Below are positions 45,407-56,069 of a stretch of 64,000 nucleotides of DNA, one piece after another. Each line of letters opens with the position of its first letter. The first letter of the stretch is position 1. The stretch comes from Solenopsis invicta (Eukaryota; Arthropoda; Insecta; Hymenoptera; Formicidae). Made by a program: the position numbers and the translations under genes. The stretch spans positions 20,156,501 to 20,220,500 of the forward strand of contig NC_052665.1 in NCBI RefSeq assembly GCF_016802725.1, read 5' to 3'. The notes under the pieces are model-generated. The model did not search any database and was not told where the DNA came from. It worked only from the letters and a program-made list of their open reading frames with translations.

Positions 45407-45911
45407 CCCAGATAGCACGCAATATTTATGATAAATATTAATAAATATTTATCATAAATATTTTTTATAAATATTATAAAAATATTTTATACATATTTTA
45501 TATATACGGCGGAAAAAGATTATAAAAATTTTTATCAAAAATATTGTTAAAATATTTTCTAAAATATTGGTCGCGACTTGGATGGGTGAATTTTCGCTTT
45601 GGAATTTCCAAAAAAAATTCCTAAGAATGGAATTTTTTTGCAAAAATTGTTTTTTAAAATATAGAAATATTGTTTTACTCATTAGGATTATGTAGTGTAA
45701 TATAATATTTATGCGGGTATTTCAAAATAACATTTTCAAAATAATTATCATAAATCATAAATATTTTTGAAATATTTATGATAAATATTTATAATCAGTC
45801 TAATCTGCGGCCATAAAAACATTTATTAAATGTTTTGATAAATGTTTATAAAATATTAAAATAAATATAAATATTTAGTAAATATTTTATAAATATTTTG
45901 TGCTATCTGGG
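45407..45911. repeat. Word-array element E (AAATATTTATGATAAAT words)
   Basis: The ends 'cccagatagcac' and 'gtgctatctggg' are perfect inverted repeats. Both flanks are runs of 'aaatatttatgataaatatt' variants. A 5S-like 3' half ('gcgacttggatgggtgaa', 45568) with the conserved tail occupies the centre. Its right flank is almost the same as that of 50883-53435. Frames through it are chance. Confidence 0.75.
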
Positions 45912-47057
45912 ATGTGTTCAATATGCGTTAATATTATATATGCGTATTCTATATGCGTTAATATTAATATATTTTTTTAAGATAAAATGGATGCGTGCAA
46001 TAATAAATGTTTTGATAAGTTTAAAAACAATATTGTGGCACGACGGCACAAAGTCTGTACGACAATTATTTAAAAACATTTCAATAAATTCCAAAGTTTT
46101 AATTTATTCAAAATTAAGCATGTTTTTAAATGTTTAATATTGTTTTATTTTTCAGAGTACAACAATAACACAATAGATTTAACGCCCCTCACGGTGTCTC
46201 ACGGTAAATAATTGCACTTGATGTGTAATTACATATATTAATTACATATATAACAAACGGATTGAGTCTTATGAATTGCTTTATTAATCTAGTGACTTTA
46301 ATTCTGTGTGTCATGTGATGCATCATTCATGGCCGTTTCCACGAGCATTATGGCGTATTATTATGTGTCTACTATGTAATGCAATTCCTGTTTACATTGA
46401 AAAATTTTTTAAGACACGCGTATTAAAATATAAAAAAATACGTTTAAAAATAATAAGAATACCAGGAAATGTAATAACAAATAAAATATAGATAGAATAA
46501 TTTATAAATATATTTAATTATTTAGTAATATTATTATTTTTTACAATATGTATGTTGAGTGATCGATAATTGATTATCGTTAATAACAATTTGAACACGA
46601 CAGTATTGCTAAAATTTGAAATTGTTAGGGTGCAATATCGTATGACAAATTTTCAAGCGTGCTGATTGGCTACAGAATAGAAAGTTTCTCGGGTATCTAG
46701 AAATTTTCTATTTTGCAACTAATCGTCAACGCGACTACTCGACGCTGGCCGGCGATTGACGAGTGAGTGTCTGCGGGTGTAAGCGGGGGGATCTATTCTT
46801 TCTGGCTGCAATTTGGCGCCTCAATGGCTTCACTTCGTGATTCGTGGCCTTTGTACTTTTATGCATCGTGAACCAAGTGCGTACAAGCACAGTATATACA
46901 GTAGCGCAACTCTCCCAATTTCAGCGTGTACGAAATTGAACTGCACATGCGCGAGCTAAGTAGGTAACCAATCACACAACAGATTTTCTATCGCACTTTC
47001 TCGTACTATTTTTCTATAGCGCTTTCTGTCACATATTATCAAGGTTGTATATATACT
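45912..47057. other. No gene recognised
   Basis: AT-rich up to about 46640. A GC-richer block at 46640-47000 has CCAAT-type motifs near both edges and could be regulatory or part of an unknown element. Nothing specific can be named. Confidence 0.5.
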
Positions 47058-47219
47058 TGCTTACAATACAAAATAAATATACGCATTCGGCCTAAGTAAC
47101 TTTATTTTGTAATCATACACATACTTTATGTATAGTGTATATATATAAAATAGTATGTATATGATTACAAAATAAAGTTACTTAGGCCTAATGCGTATAT
47201 TTATTTTGTATTGTAAGCA
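47058..47219. repeat. Hairpin of about 160 bp
   Basis: 'tgcttacaatacaaaataaa' through 'cctaagtaactttattttgt' is repeated inverted up to 47219, with one or two mismatches and a short AT-rich loop. It is MITE-like, with no target duplication identified. Confidence 0.85.
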
Positions 47220-47411
47220 GTTTTTAGAATATCAGGATTTTATTTTACACTAATATGTATTATAATCAACACTAATCTTACATTGTAAACAACTAATTAA
47301 GCTTTATTTCATTATAATGAACTGGAATTAAAATGTAAATTTACCTCAATTAGTATAATTTAGTTATAGTTCATTAAATCATTATAGAAGACGTATCAGT
47401 GAAAACATTAT

Positions 47412-47755
47412 TACCTCTAAGACTCACTTTTGTAATTAAAAATATTAGAAGCATTAGAACAACTTATATTTCTTTATTTTATTATAAACTAGATCTAAAT
47501 GTTTAATCGTCAGAAAAATTCATTGTAATAAAGATAAAGCAATAACAGTTGTGATTTAGATTCAGTTTTGTGAAAGCGAATTAGCTCTAAGACTCAACTT
47601 GTGTACTTAAAAATATTACAAGCATTAGAACAACTTAAATTTCTTTATTTTATTATTATAAACTAGGTCTAAATGTTTAATCACCAGAAATATTCATTAA
47701 AATAAAGATAAAGCAAAAACAGTTACAATTTAGATTCAATGTTTTGAATCACCTA
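47412..47755. repeat. Two tandem copies of a unit of about 178 bp
   Basis: 'ctctaagactca' begins copies at about 47412 and 47590. Both contain 'aagcattagaacaactta' and 'aaatgtttaatc'. AT-rich and non-coding. Confidence 0.8.
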
Positions 47756-47799
47756 AATGTTATATTTTTATATATATATGTATAAAATTTTTTTTACAG

Positions 47800-47945
47800 C
47801 TCTATGGAAAAAAGCCGGGAGGCGATACCGAGGACGAGAATGGCGTGGTGGACAGGGAGATCGACGAGGTCGAGGGGGTCGGGGTGGTCTAGGTCGTGGG
47901 AACTCCGGAAACATATGGGTGTTCCACTACAATTATAGATACTAA
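47800..47945 (+). CDS. Possible terminal exon encoding an RG-rich tail
   Basis: A GC-rich open segment follows 'tttttttttacag', an excellent 3' splice acceptor (AG at 47798-47799). The phase-2 reading gives RRYRGREWRGGQGDRRGRGG and GNSGNIWVFHYNYRY before TAA at 47945. AATAAA signals follow near 48050. RG repeats are common in RNA-binding proteins and are arginine-methylation targets. An alternative frame gives an acidic peptide ending at TAG near 47892. No family was recognised and no upstream exon is visible in the window. It may be a real last exon or a decayed pseudo-exon. Confidence 0.4.
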
Positions 47946-48106
47946 CTACTAATATTAATATAAAATATATATTTTATATTAATATTAGTATTTAGTATCA
48001 ATATTTTATATTATTAGTATTAATATAAAATATGTATTGTTGTAAAAAAATAAATAAATATATTTTCAAATTTTATATTGTGATATTATATTTCTCGGTC
48101 TTCCCA

Positions 48107-48138
48107 TCCTATCCAATCCTATCCTATCCTATCCTATT
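48107..48138. repeat. (CCTAT)n short tandem repeat
   Basis: About six imperfect copies of a CCTAT pentamer. Confidence 0.8.
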
Positions 48139-48289
48139 TTCCTGCTGAAAATATCCAATTAAAAAGCTCTATTCGGTGTAGTAAAATTGAATTGTATTTT
48201 TCAACCTGCATTTTTTAGTAAAATAATTGAACGCTATAGAGTTCAATTAAAATTAAATTCAAGAATAGTGAGCTCAAGAGCCACGCAGG

Positions 48290-49254
48290 ATGTCGGGCGC
48301 GAGTAAATAAATAACGAATAAATCCAATGTCAGGCAAATGTTTCGACCTTTAATGACGGTCTTCTTCAGTGATATTACAAGTCTATAAAACAACAATTTA
48401 ATCGCACTAGTTGAGATACAAATTTATCAAAATAAACAAATAAAGATCAAAAATAAAAAATAATAAAAAATTTGAAAACCAGTTACCGAATAGATAGAGA
48501 TTGTGCATAACCGCGGTATACATCTTATTTCAACGTCTTAGCATAATAAATATTGTGAACGACCTCACAGAGCGTGTGCAGAGACAAGAGTTTCGTAAAA
48601 TCACATAGATTGGTTGCTAACAAATAAATAAATAAATAAGAAAATGATATTAAAACGATGACTTTAAAACTTGTGACAGACAATAAATAGTTAAAAAAAA
48701 AAAATAAACGAAAAATGAATAAAAAAAATAAATAAATAAAAATAAATATGAAAGCTGTACAAGTCATTAGATATAAAATTGTAAAAAAACGTATTATAAA
48801 AATTATGCAAATTAAAAAAAAAGGGAAAAAGAAATTAAATTGAAGCAAAAGTTATATACAAAATACCTCTAAGCACCGAAACTCGTGTCACAGCCTTGAG
48901 ATGGGATGTTACATCTCGGTGAGAATAGATACAAATAATAAAGACCGAAACGAGATAGCCTCGGTGGCCCAAACGAAAGGAATAGAAAGAGAAGGGGTGA
49001 TGAACCTAAGAAAGAGGAATATGATCGAGGATAGGAAAATACGCATCCGAGAGAAATTTGGTATTGCTTTGTTTATTGAGTCCATGCATTTGATTTTTGA
49101 TGTGTAACATCTCGGATATAGATCTTTTACGGACGATTGTCCATTCTAATTGGACGATTCCGGCAAATGGCGACGAACCTGGGTTAAAACCCACTGCAGT
49201 CGAAAACGCTATCAGAAAATTGTAATTTTTGAAGTTCACTAAACTGCGCGCCAA
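48290..49254 (-). pseudogene. 3' remnant of a second Penelope-like family
   Basis: The minus-strand frame 49254-49006 contains TIVRKRSISEMLHIKNQMHG and NTKFLSDAYFPI, the C-terminal end of a PLE GIY-YIG endonuclease, comparable with RLISEMIHINEQKNG in the 21-24 kb copies. The upstream part of that frame is degenerate. Downstream on the minus strand lies A-rich sequence (48370-48900), then a conserved hairpin at 48338-48370. RT and most of the endonuclease are missing. The A/T-rich phenylalanine-rich frame at 48525-48848 is not a protein. Confidence 0.7.
48338..48372 (-). ncRNA. Hammerhead-like hairpin of the second PLE family
   Basis: Minus strand: CTGAAGA, A, stem GACC/GGTC with a nine-base loop, then GAAAC and ATTTG. 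Compared with the 24789 copy the stem bases differ on both sides yet still pair, while CTGAAGAA and GAAAC are kept. Confidence 0.45.
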
Positions 49255-49271
49255 ATAGATTTTCAGTTATA

Positions 49272-49731
49272 CAGGGTGTCAGCTAAATACAGCCCCTGGT
49301 TTCGTGGATTGATAGATCAAGTAAAACTGAGCAGAAAAGTTCTTTACTATTTTTTAATACTCGCCATAGTTAACGAGATAAGAATTAATAAAGTCTAAGA
49401 ATAAACGCGTATCACCGTGCGTAAGAACCGCCCACCAATCGCCGAGACGTAGGGTGCCGGGGCAGCCTTCTCCCTCCTTGCCGCGGGCCGCTCGCGGGCC
49501 ATAGCTACTGCTTTTCCCTCCTCACCGCGCCGCGCCGCCAGCCACGGCTGTCTATGCTTGGCAATCGACGGGCGGTCCTTGCACGCGGTGATACGTGCTT
49601 ATTCGCAGACTTTATTAATTTTTATTTCGTTAACTATGGCGAGTATTAAAAAATGATAAAGGACTTTTCTGCTCAGTTTTACTTAATCTATCAATCCACG
49701 AAACCAAAGGCGGTACTTACCTGACACTTTG
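49272..49731. mobile_element. 460-bp palindromic MITE, CAGGGTGTCAG ends, copy 2
   Basis: The ends 'cagggtgtcagctaaata' and a diverged complement at 49731, with TA on both sides. The arms match 26857-27248, and the GC-rich centre is longer. Non-autonomous. Confidence 0.85.
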
Positions 49732-50300
49732 TATAAGTTTCACTTCTATGGAAAGTTGATGTGATAAAAATCAACATTAAGCAAATGTTTTATTAAAATA
49801 TGAAATGATTTGTCTTTGATTGAATGGTATCTTCATTGGATTGTACTGTTTTGATTGAATCAAGGATATAATTAAGAATATTAAAAATATTAGATTATAT
49901 TCTTTTATAAATTGATTGCATAAAATTGTGTCTAATCTATATTTTAAAATCAATGTCTAGAGATTTTTGAGGTCGCTGATTACAAATCTAATGTCTAAAT
50001 TTTATATTTACTAAAAAATAGCAATCTTACTTTAATAAGTATTGCTTTATTTTATGTATTATATAATGTAAATGTTAAATAAACCTGTATATTATTTATA
50101 ATATAATTAAAATAATTGTTTTAAATTTAAACCTGTTTTTTATTTCTGGTTTTCATTCATTGATAGGTAAGTATATATATTTCTGTTTTCCTTTCTCTTT
50201 TTCTTTTATCTCTTTCTTTTTTATCTCTATTTCTTTTTTCTTTCTTTTTTTCTCTTTATTTCTTTTTTTTTAAAGGTGTCAAGAATATAGTTATTGTGCG
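49732..50300. other. No gene recognised
   Basis: AT-rich, ending in a long CT/TTTC pyrimidine tract (50180-50270). Confidence 0.6.
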
Positions 50301-50379
50301 TTTTTAAAAATCGACGGCTGTACCTCAATATACGACTGCATTATATCTTTAAAATCGGCGGCTGTTAAAAAATCTTGAC

Positions 50380-50566
50380 ATTAGTGTGTGCTTCTAAAAA
50401 TCGGCTGCTGTGCGTTTCTAAAAATTGGCTGCTGTGCGCTAAAACAAAAAAATCGGCTGTTGTGCGCTGATATAAGAAAATCGGCTGCTGTGCGCTGATG
50501 CAAGAAAATCGGCTGCTGTGCGCTGATACAAGAAATCGGCTGCTGTGCGCTGATACAAGAGCATTG
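50380..50566 (+). repeat. Tandem repeat, TCGGCTGCTGTGCGCTGATACAAG unit
   Basis: About six copies of 'atcggctgctgtgcg' with spacers of 24-28 bp run up to the first protease frame (ATG at 50578). More diverged copies start near 50310. Confidence 0.85.
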
Positions 50567-50983
50567 TTTTTAATAAAATGTCTATGAAAACAAGAGATAT
50601 TACTTTAATGCCTGCCGATAAAGATATAGTTATCCGAGGTGAATGGCTTACGGACAGTCATATAGATCATTTTCATCAACTTTTAGCAAGTGAGTCGGAC
50701 TATAGATCTGTTGATACGGTTCTGATACGATTATTAGATTCAATACAACCTATGTTACAAGATAAAAAACATATACAAATATTACACAGTTCAAATGGGC
50801 ATTGGGTATGTAGATTTTATGAAAAAATATATTCATGTATGATTCTTTAAAATAATAAAATAATAAAACATTGCATAAGCAACATCCCAGATAGCACATA
50901 ATATATATGATAAGTATTAATAAACATTTATCATAAATATTTTTTATAAATATTATAGAAATATTTTTTAAATATTTTATATA

Positions 50984-51455
50984 CAGGGTGTCAGGTAACG
51001 ATCGCCCGTGGTTTCGTGGATTGATAGATCAAGTAAAACTGAGCAGAAAAGTCCTGTACCATTTTTTAATATTTGCCATAGTTAACGAAAAAAAAATTAA
51101 TAAAGTCTGCGAATAAGCGCGTATCACCGCGCGCAAGGACCGCCCGCCGATCGCCGAGACGTAGGCAGCCGCGGCTGTAGGCGTGGCGCTGTGCGGTGAG
51201 GAAGGAAAAGCAGCTAGCTGTTTTCCCTCCTCACCGCACAGCGCCGCGCCTACAGCCGCGGCTGCCTACGTCTCGGCCGTCTCGGCGACCGGCGGGCGGT
51301 CCTTGCGCGCGGTGATACGCGCTTATTCGCAGACTTTATTAATTTTTATTTCGTTAACTATGGCAAATATTAAAAAATGGTAAAGGACTTTTCTGCTCAG
51401 TTTTACTTGATTTATCAATCCACGAAACCACGGGCGATCGTTACCTGACACCCTG
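50984..51455. mobile_element. 472-bp palindromic MITE, CAGGGTGTCAGGTAACG ends, copy 3
   Basis: The ends 'cagggtgtcaggtaacgatc' and its complement at 51455, with TA both sides. The equivalent place in 45407-45911 reads 'tatatatacggcgg' without it. The GC-rich centre is close to a perfect hairpin. The 66-residue frame inside is chance. Confidence 0.9.
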
Positions 51456-52105
51456 TATATGACGGAAAAGATTATAAAAATCTTTATCTAAAATATTGTT
51501 AAAATATTTATTAAATATTTTCCAAAATATTTATGATAAATGAAGAATAAGTATTTACAAAAATATTTATGTAAATATTTATGATAACAAAAAAATAAAT
51601 ATTTATGATATTTTGTAAACATTTTTATAAATATTTTGTTCATTTATAATAAATATAAAAATTTATTCCGTTTTAATAATATGTTAATAATTTAATGATT
51701 TGTTGTTTTGATTGTCACATATTAATTCTTATAATAGAATGCAAAATAGTACTTTTGGCTGTGTATTTAACATATATACATGTATATACATGTGCTGATA
51801 CATACACAATTAAAATAATTAGTGGTATCGTTGTGTAACTTTTCTTATTCTTTTTTATACTGTTTCGATGTATGTATGTACTATCGGTTCCTCTTTACTG
51901 TCCTAGTTTACACCATGCACTTGATACTAATTATTTTCTATTAAATTATCTTAATTTCGGCAATGAATTTGAAGAATAGTATACTAAACTGGTATGAATC
52001 AAAATTAATTAATATATGTATCATCAAAAATAATTAATATATGTATACACGCATCGTCAAAAGTAAGATTTAATAGAAAGAATTTAATAGAATCCAGTGC
52101 TCGGA

Positions 52106-52420
52106 ATTAGTGGCACATTTTGAGCGGATTTCCGAGGCGATGCCTACTGTCTCCCCTCGAGCCTCTCACTCCGCTCGCGGGCCTACAGCCGAGCTGCCGG
52201 CCGCACGTCAAATGTTGTGGCTCAGGAGCGTAGAGCGTCACTTGTAAAAGAAATAGTCTAGACCCTAGGTTATTTCTTTTACAAGTGACGCTCTACGCTT
52301 TTGAGCCACAACATTTGACGCGCGGCCGGCAGCTCGGCTGTAGGCCCGCGAGCGGAGTGAGGGGCTCGAGGGGAGACAGTAGGCGTCGCCTCGGAAATCG
52401 GCTCAAAATGTGCCACTAAT
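52106..52420. repeat. Near-perfect palindrome of 315 bp with GC-rich arms
   Basis: 'attagtggcacattttgag' is inverted at 52420. Arms of about 145 bp run through 'ggcctacagccgagctgccg' to a short centre near 52260. It lies inside the word element. Confidence 0.85.
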
Positions 52421-54106
52421 AAAAAGTTACGAGTTATATTACGCGTATCAAATGCTCGATGTAAACTAGGCCACTTTTGTAAGTTCCTGGTCTGTTCTTT
52501 TCAACTGCATTTGAAGTGAAACTGAAAAGAACATACCAACAGCGTCATGTGAACGATCTGTGGCCGTCCGGCGACCGGCGACTGAGCAGCTACTTCCTGT
52601 TTCTGTTGAGCCACGTTGAGCGAACCATGCCGAGGTGTGTCTATATCTATAGAATAGATCTGAAACCCTTTGAGACCCTTAAGTAAATTGAGTATAATCC
52701 ATTAGTAATCCTTGAGGAGTACATTAAATAGGCGATGTATGCCGGGTATATATATTCCTCAAAAAAATAAATTTAAGAGAGTTGTGGCGCCTGAACTTTG
52801 TCTGCCGGCGCCGTTTTTATTGATATCTACGCACGAATTAAGTCCCAGAACATGTGGAAGGAACCTTTGAATACCTTTCCCCGCTAACGTCTAACCGAGA
52901 ATGATAAGAGTTGTCTATGCATATTAATATTGTAATTATTAAATAACAAATAAAATTAAAATTAATTCATAATTTTTAGATGGATTTCACTATTTCCAAT
53001 CAGCAGACAATGTTTTTTTAAATATTTAAAATATGCAACAATAAATATTTAAAAAATATTGTTTGCTGATGCGATTTTTAATATTAAAAAATTTTATATA
53101 AATTTAATAAAAAAAGTAAAATTTTACAAATTTTTATTATAATAATTAATAAACATTTTCAAAATATTTACCATAATATTTATCATAATAATTAATAAAC
53201 ATTTTCAAAATATTTATCATAATATTTATCATAATAATTAATAAACGTGTTCAAAACATTTACCTTAATATTTATCATAAATATTTTTGAAACGTTTATA
53301 ATAAATATTTATGATCAGTCCAATTTACGGCCATAAAAACATTTATTAAATGTTTATGATAAATGTTTACAAATTATTAAAATAAATATTATAAATATTT
53401 AGTAAATGTTTTATAAATATTTTGTGCTATTTGGGATAAGCAATTTTTGGAAAGATTATTTCCAACATATAATTTTGAAAACAATCCTGTAAAATTTCCT
53501 ATTGTGCAACAACAACCGAACGGCGATGATTGTGGTGTCTTTGCCATTGCTTTTGCAATTTTGTTATATTTTAATATTAAACCTGAAAAGGTACGCTATG
53601 AGCATAAGTCAATGCGGCAACATTTGTTAACGGTTCTTGAAAATAATGATATTAAGCATTTTCGTCTAGATCAACAATATGGTGTACCTCTACAAGTATT
53701 TCCCATAGCAGCAAGAGCAAAAGAGGTTAACGCCCTTGTTGAACGTAAAATTTATTTATCTGAAAAGATTTCCTGTAAGAAACAATCCAATTACGTTAAA
53801 ATAATGGTGGAAGAAAACGTCATATAAAGGCTGTAGATAATTATTGCGTCAAAAAGCGATTTCGATACGCACCGGATGTAGAAAATAATGCTATTTTTAA
53901 TAATATGTTGGTAAAGACAAAAGATTGTATTACCTTGGTACCTGCTGAAAGAAATATAATTGAACAAGTTGAATGGCTTAATTGCACACATATGGAACAT
54001 TTCCATCAAATTGTAGCCAGTTGGACGAGCTATAGGCCAGTCGGTACGTGGCTAATACACGTACCAGATAAAATATCAGCTGTATCAAAAGGTACAAAAC
54101 ATGTAC

Positions 54107-54599
54107 TGTTGCGTATACATTTTGCTTTACAAGTTTATTTTTCGAAATGAGAGGAATCGAACGGGTTTCATGACCGACTCGTTCATTCCTGATAGTACAT
54201 GTTAAGGCATGCACGGACGGTTAGGCTATCCGCGTCTTTGCATCCGCCCGCGCGCCTACAAACGGACAGTCGCCGAGCCAAAGAGATGACCAATCAGAAT
54301 GCGGCTGCCAGGACGAGTACGCAATTTGCTGGAAGGAAAAGAGTGGGATCATCGCAACCCCGAAAGGATATATATATCGATTGCTTATGGATCAAGGCCT
54401 CTCTTCTCTTTTTCTCATCTCGGGTTCAACTGGCTAGCGGCTGTTCGTTGGAACATTAGCAATACACAACAAATCACAACCCTGAGAGCGCATCGCGTTA
54501 TACTTCTGGATAGTGAATAAGTGTCCTCTCGACAAACACGCGAAGACGTGCATGATCAAAATCACGAGATCGTGCAAAGAAGCGGTAAAGTACCGAACA
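54107..54599 (+). repeat. 5' LTR, 493 bp
   Basis: Starts TGTTGCG and ends CGAACA. It contains 'ggatatatatatcg' at about 54366, a candidate TATA region. It differs from the 3' LTR by two substitutions and lacks a 5-bp 'gtatg' before 'ccctgagagc'. Confidence 0.95.
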
Positions 54600-54602
54600 T
54601 TT

Positions 54603-54620
54603 TGGTGCCTCCTGTGAGGT
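54603..54620 (+). other. Primer-binding site
   Basis: TGGTGCCTCCTGTGAGG starts three bases after the LTR, the position and TGG start of a tRNA primer-binding site. I did not identify the tRNA. Confidence 0.6.
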
Positions 54621-54821
54621 ATCTTCCCTGGTTTGCGAAGAAGGTGTCATCCGGAGCAGAGGCCGTATATTCCATACGAAACGAAGGGTGCGCTACGAAG
54701 TCAACCAACGGCGTTCCCAGCGAGAGGCTCTTTGCATCACAAGGACAAGCTTGCCGAGAACAACGAAACAGGTCGATCAGGAAAGTACAAGTTAATTTAA
54801 TTCGATACGAATTGCATAACG

Positions 54822-56069
54822 ATGGCCACTACAGTTAAAATACTAGAACAAAAACGAAGGACTCTAAAGGCACAGCTTACGAGTCTCGCGAATGCCCTCG
54901 ATAAAAACAAATACGACAACGCGGCATTAAAATTGCGCATTGCCCGATTAACGGAACTATATCACGCGTATGAAGAGTTCAATGCTGAACTCGTAGTGTT
55001 AGATCCGGACGATGAACACCAAGCGGAATTCATGGATATCAATGAAAGATTTTTTACTCTCGCGGGCAAAATCGATAATATTCTGTACGGAACGAATGCC
55101 TCGTCGAATAGTAGCGGCTTGACGAACGAAGACACTTGTAGATCCAATACAGCAGCCGCACCGGCGGTTCAAAGAAGGCGCATAAAATTGCCAGATGCCC
55201 CGATGCCTTCGTTCAATGGAAAATTCGAAGAATGGCTTTCTTTTAAGAACGCGTTTATTAATTTAATCGGGTCGCAATCCGATTTATCGGATCTAGACAA
55301 ACTTCACTACTTGACGACCGCATTGAAAGGCGAGGCGGCCAATAAAATCAAGATTTTTGCGAACGATAAAATAGACTATGCTACTGCATGGAATTTTTTA
55401 GAACGATCATATGAGGTAAAGCGCATATTAATAGTACGGCATCTCGCGTCTATAGTCAACCTTCCGGTGTTAGACAAAGAGAATACGAGCGGTTTAATGA
55501 AACTCGCGGATGATGCTCAACAGCATCTTGCAGCGTTAAAGTCTTTAGGGGTCACAGTCGGTTCTGAAATGGTAGTATATCTTTTAGAGAGTAAATTGCC
55601 GAGACACACGATGGACAAGTGGGAAGCGTTAATTGAGAAAGATGAATTTCCCACACTCGAGCAAATGTGTGATTTTTTATATAGGACCGCGGTTTGCGCG
55701 TCGAGACGCGAGAAACCGAGATTATGCGAATCCGAACGAAACAAGGATACACCCCCGGCGAAAAAGGCACGAGTATCTCCCTCGAATCGGGCGTTCGTAG
55801 TAAACGCGTCGCGTAACTGCATCGTATGCAAGGATAAGAAACATCCACTTTATCTTTGTCATAAATTTAAGCAAATGTCTGTGCCGGATCGCATCGAGAC
55901 GGTAAAAAATGCAAAAATTTGTTTTAATTGTCTACGATCTCATAAAGGAATACCGTGTAAATTCTCTAATTGTACAGTTTGCAAACGACGTCACAACACA
56001 CTTTTACATCTTGAAAAACTGACAGATAAATCGGATGGAATTAACACTGAAATCTCTCAATCAAAGTGA
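54822..56069 (+). CDS. gag: BEL/Pao Gag
   Basis: This 415-residue protein starts at ATG 54822, after a leader of about 220 bp. Residues 1-110 are helical, with coiled-coil-like heptads. Residues about 125-290 are the BEL/Pao capsid-like region (PMPSFNGKFEEWLSFKNAF, LTTALKGEAANKI). Residues about 330-395 hold zinc-binding motifs (CIVCKDKKHPLYLCHKF; CFNCLRSH; NCTVCKRRHNTLLHL). It packages the element RNA into particles. It ends with TGA at 56067, followed by CTA, in the same frame as pol. That fits either readthrough or a recent nonsense change in a fused gene. No other lesion was seen. Confidence 0.9.
   Translation: MATTVKILEQKRRTLKAQLTSLANALDKNKYDNAALKLRIARLTELYHAYEEFNAELVVLDPDDEHQAEFMDINERFFTLAGKIDNILYGTNASSNSSGLTNEDTCRSNTAAAPAVQRRRIKLPDAPMPSFNGKFEEWLSFKNAFINLIGSQSDLSDLDKLHYLTTALKGEAANKIKIFANDKIDYATAWNFLERSYEVKRILIVRHLASIVNLPVLDKENTSGLMKLADDAQQHLAALKSLGVTVGSEMVVYLLESKLPRHTMDKWEALIEKDEFPTLEQMCDFLYRTAVCASRREKPRLCESERNKDTPPAKKARVSPSNRAFVVNASRNCIVCKDKKHPLYLCHKFKQMSVPDRIETVKNAKICFNCLRSHKGIPCKFSNCTVCKRRHNTLLHLEKLTDKSDGINTEISQSK

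Larger units (their letters stand above)
50883..53435. mobile_element. Word-array element, AAATATTTATGATAAAT type, inserted in protease copy A
   Basis: ATAAGCAA is duplicated (50875-50882 and 53436-53443), and copy B at 61480-61500 shows the uninterrupted sequence. The termini are 'cccagatagcac' and 'gtgctatttggg'. The flanks are the same words as in 45407-45911. Inside lie two palindromes (50984-51455 and 52106-52420) and unclassified sequence at 51720-52090 and 52430-52980 with no gene. Confidence 0.85.
50578..53827 (+). pseudogene. Ulp1-like (C48) cysteine protease, copy A, split
   Basis: The N-terminal part (50578-50850) has EWLTDSHIDHFHQLLASESD and HSSNGHWVC, with the catalytic histidine. 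A 4-nt loss relative to copy B shifts the frame just after it. The word element 50883-53435 then splits the gene. The C-terminal part (53447-53827) has QQPNGDDCGVFAIAFA, with the catalytic glutamine/cysteine region, followed by a lysine-rich end. Ulp1 enzymes cleave SUMO or SUMO-like tails; the target of this copy is unknown. All triad positions are visible, but the gene cannot be expressed whole. Confidence 0.75.

Noticed and set aside
48525..48848. Small hydrophobic membrane protein (minus strand)
   Set aside because: Phenylalanine/isoleucine-rich reading of A-rich low-complexity DNA, with no start context or conserved motif.
54199..54838. Proteins encoded in the LTR and leader of the BEL/Pao element
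   Set aside because: The LTR-encoded frames recur in both LTRs, none has recognisable domains, and the region is regulatory or untranslated; gag starts at 54822.
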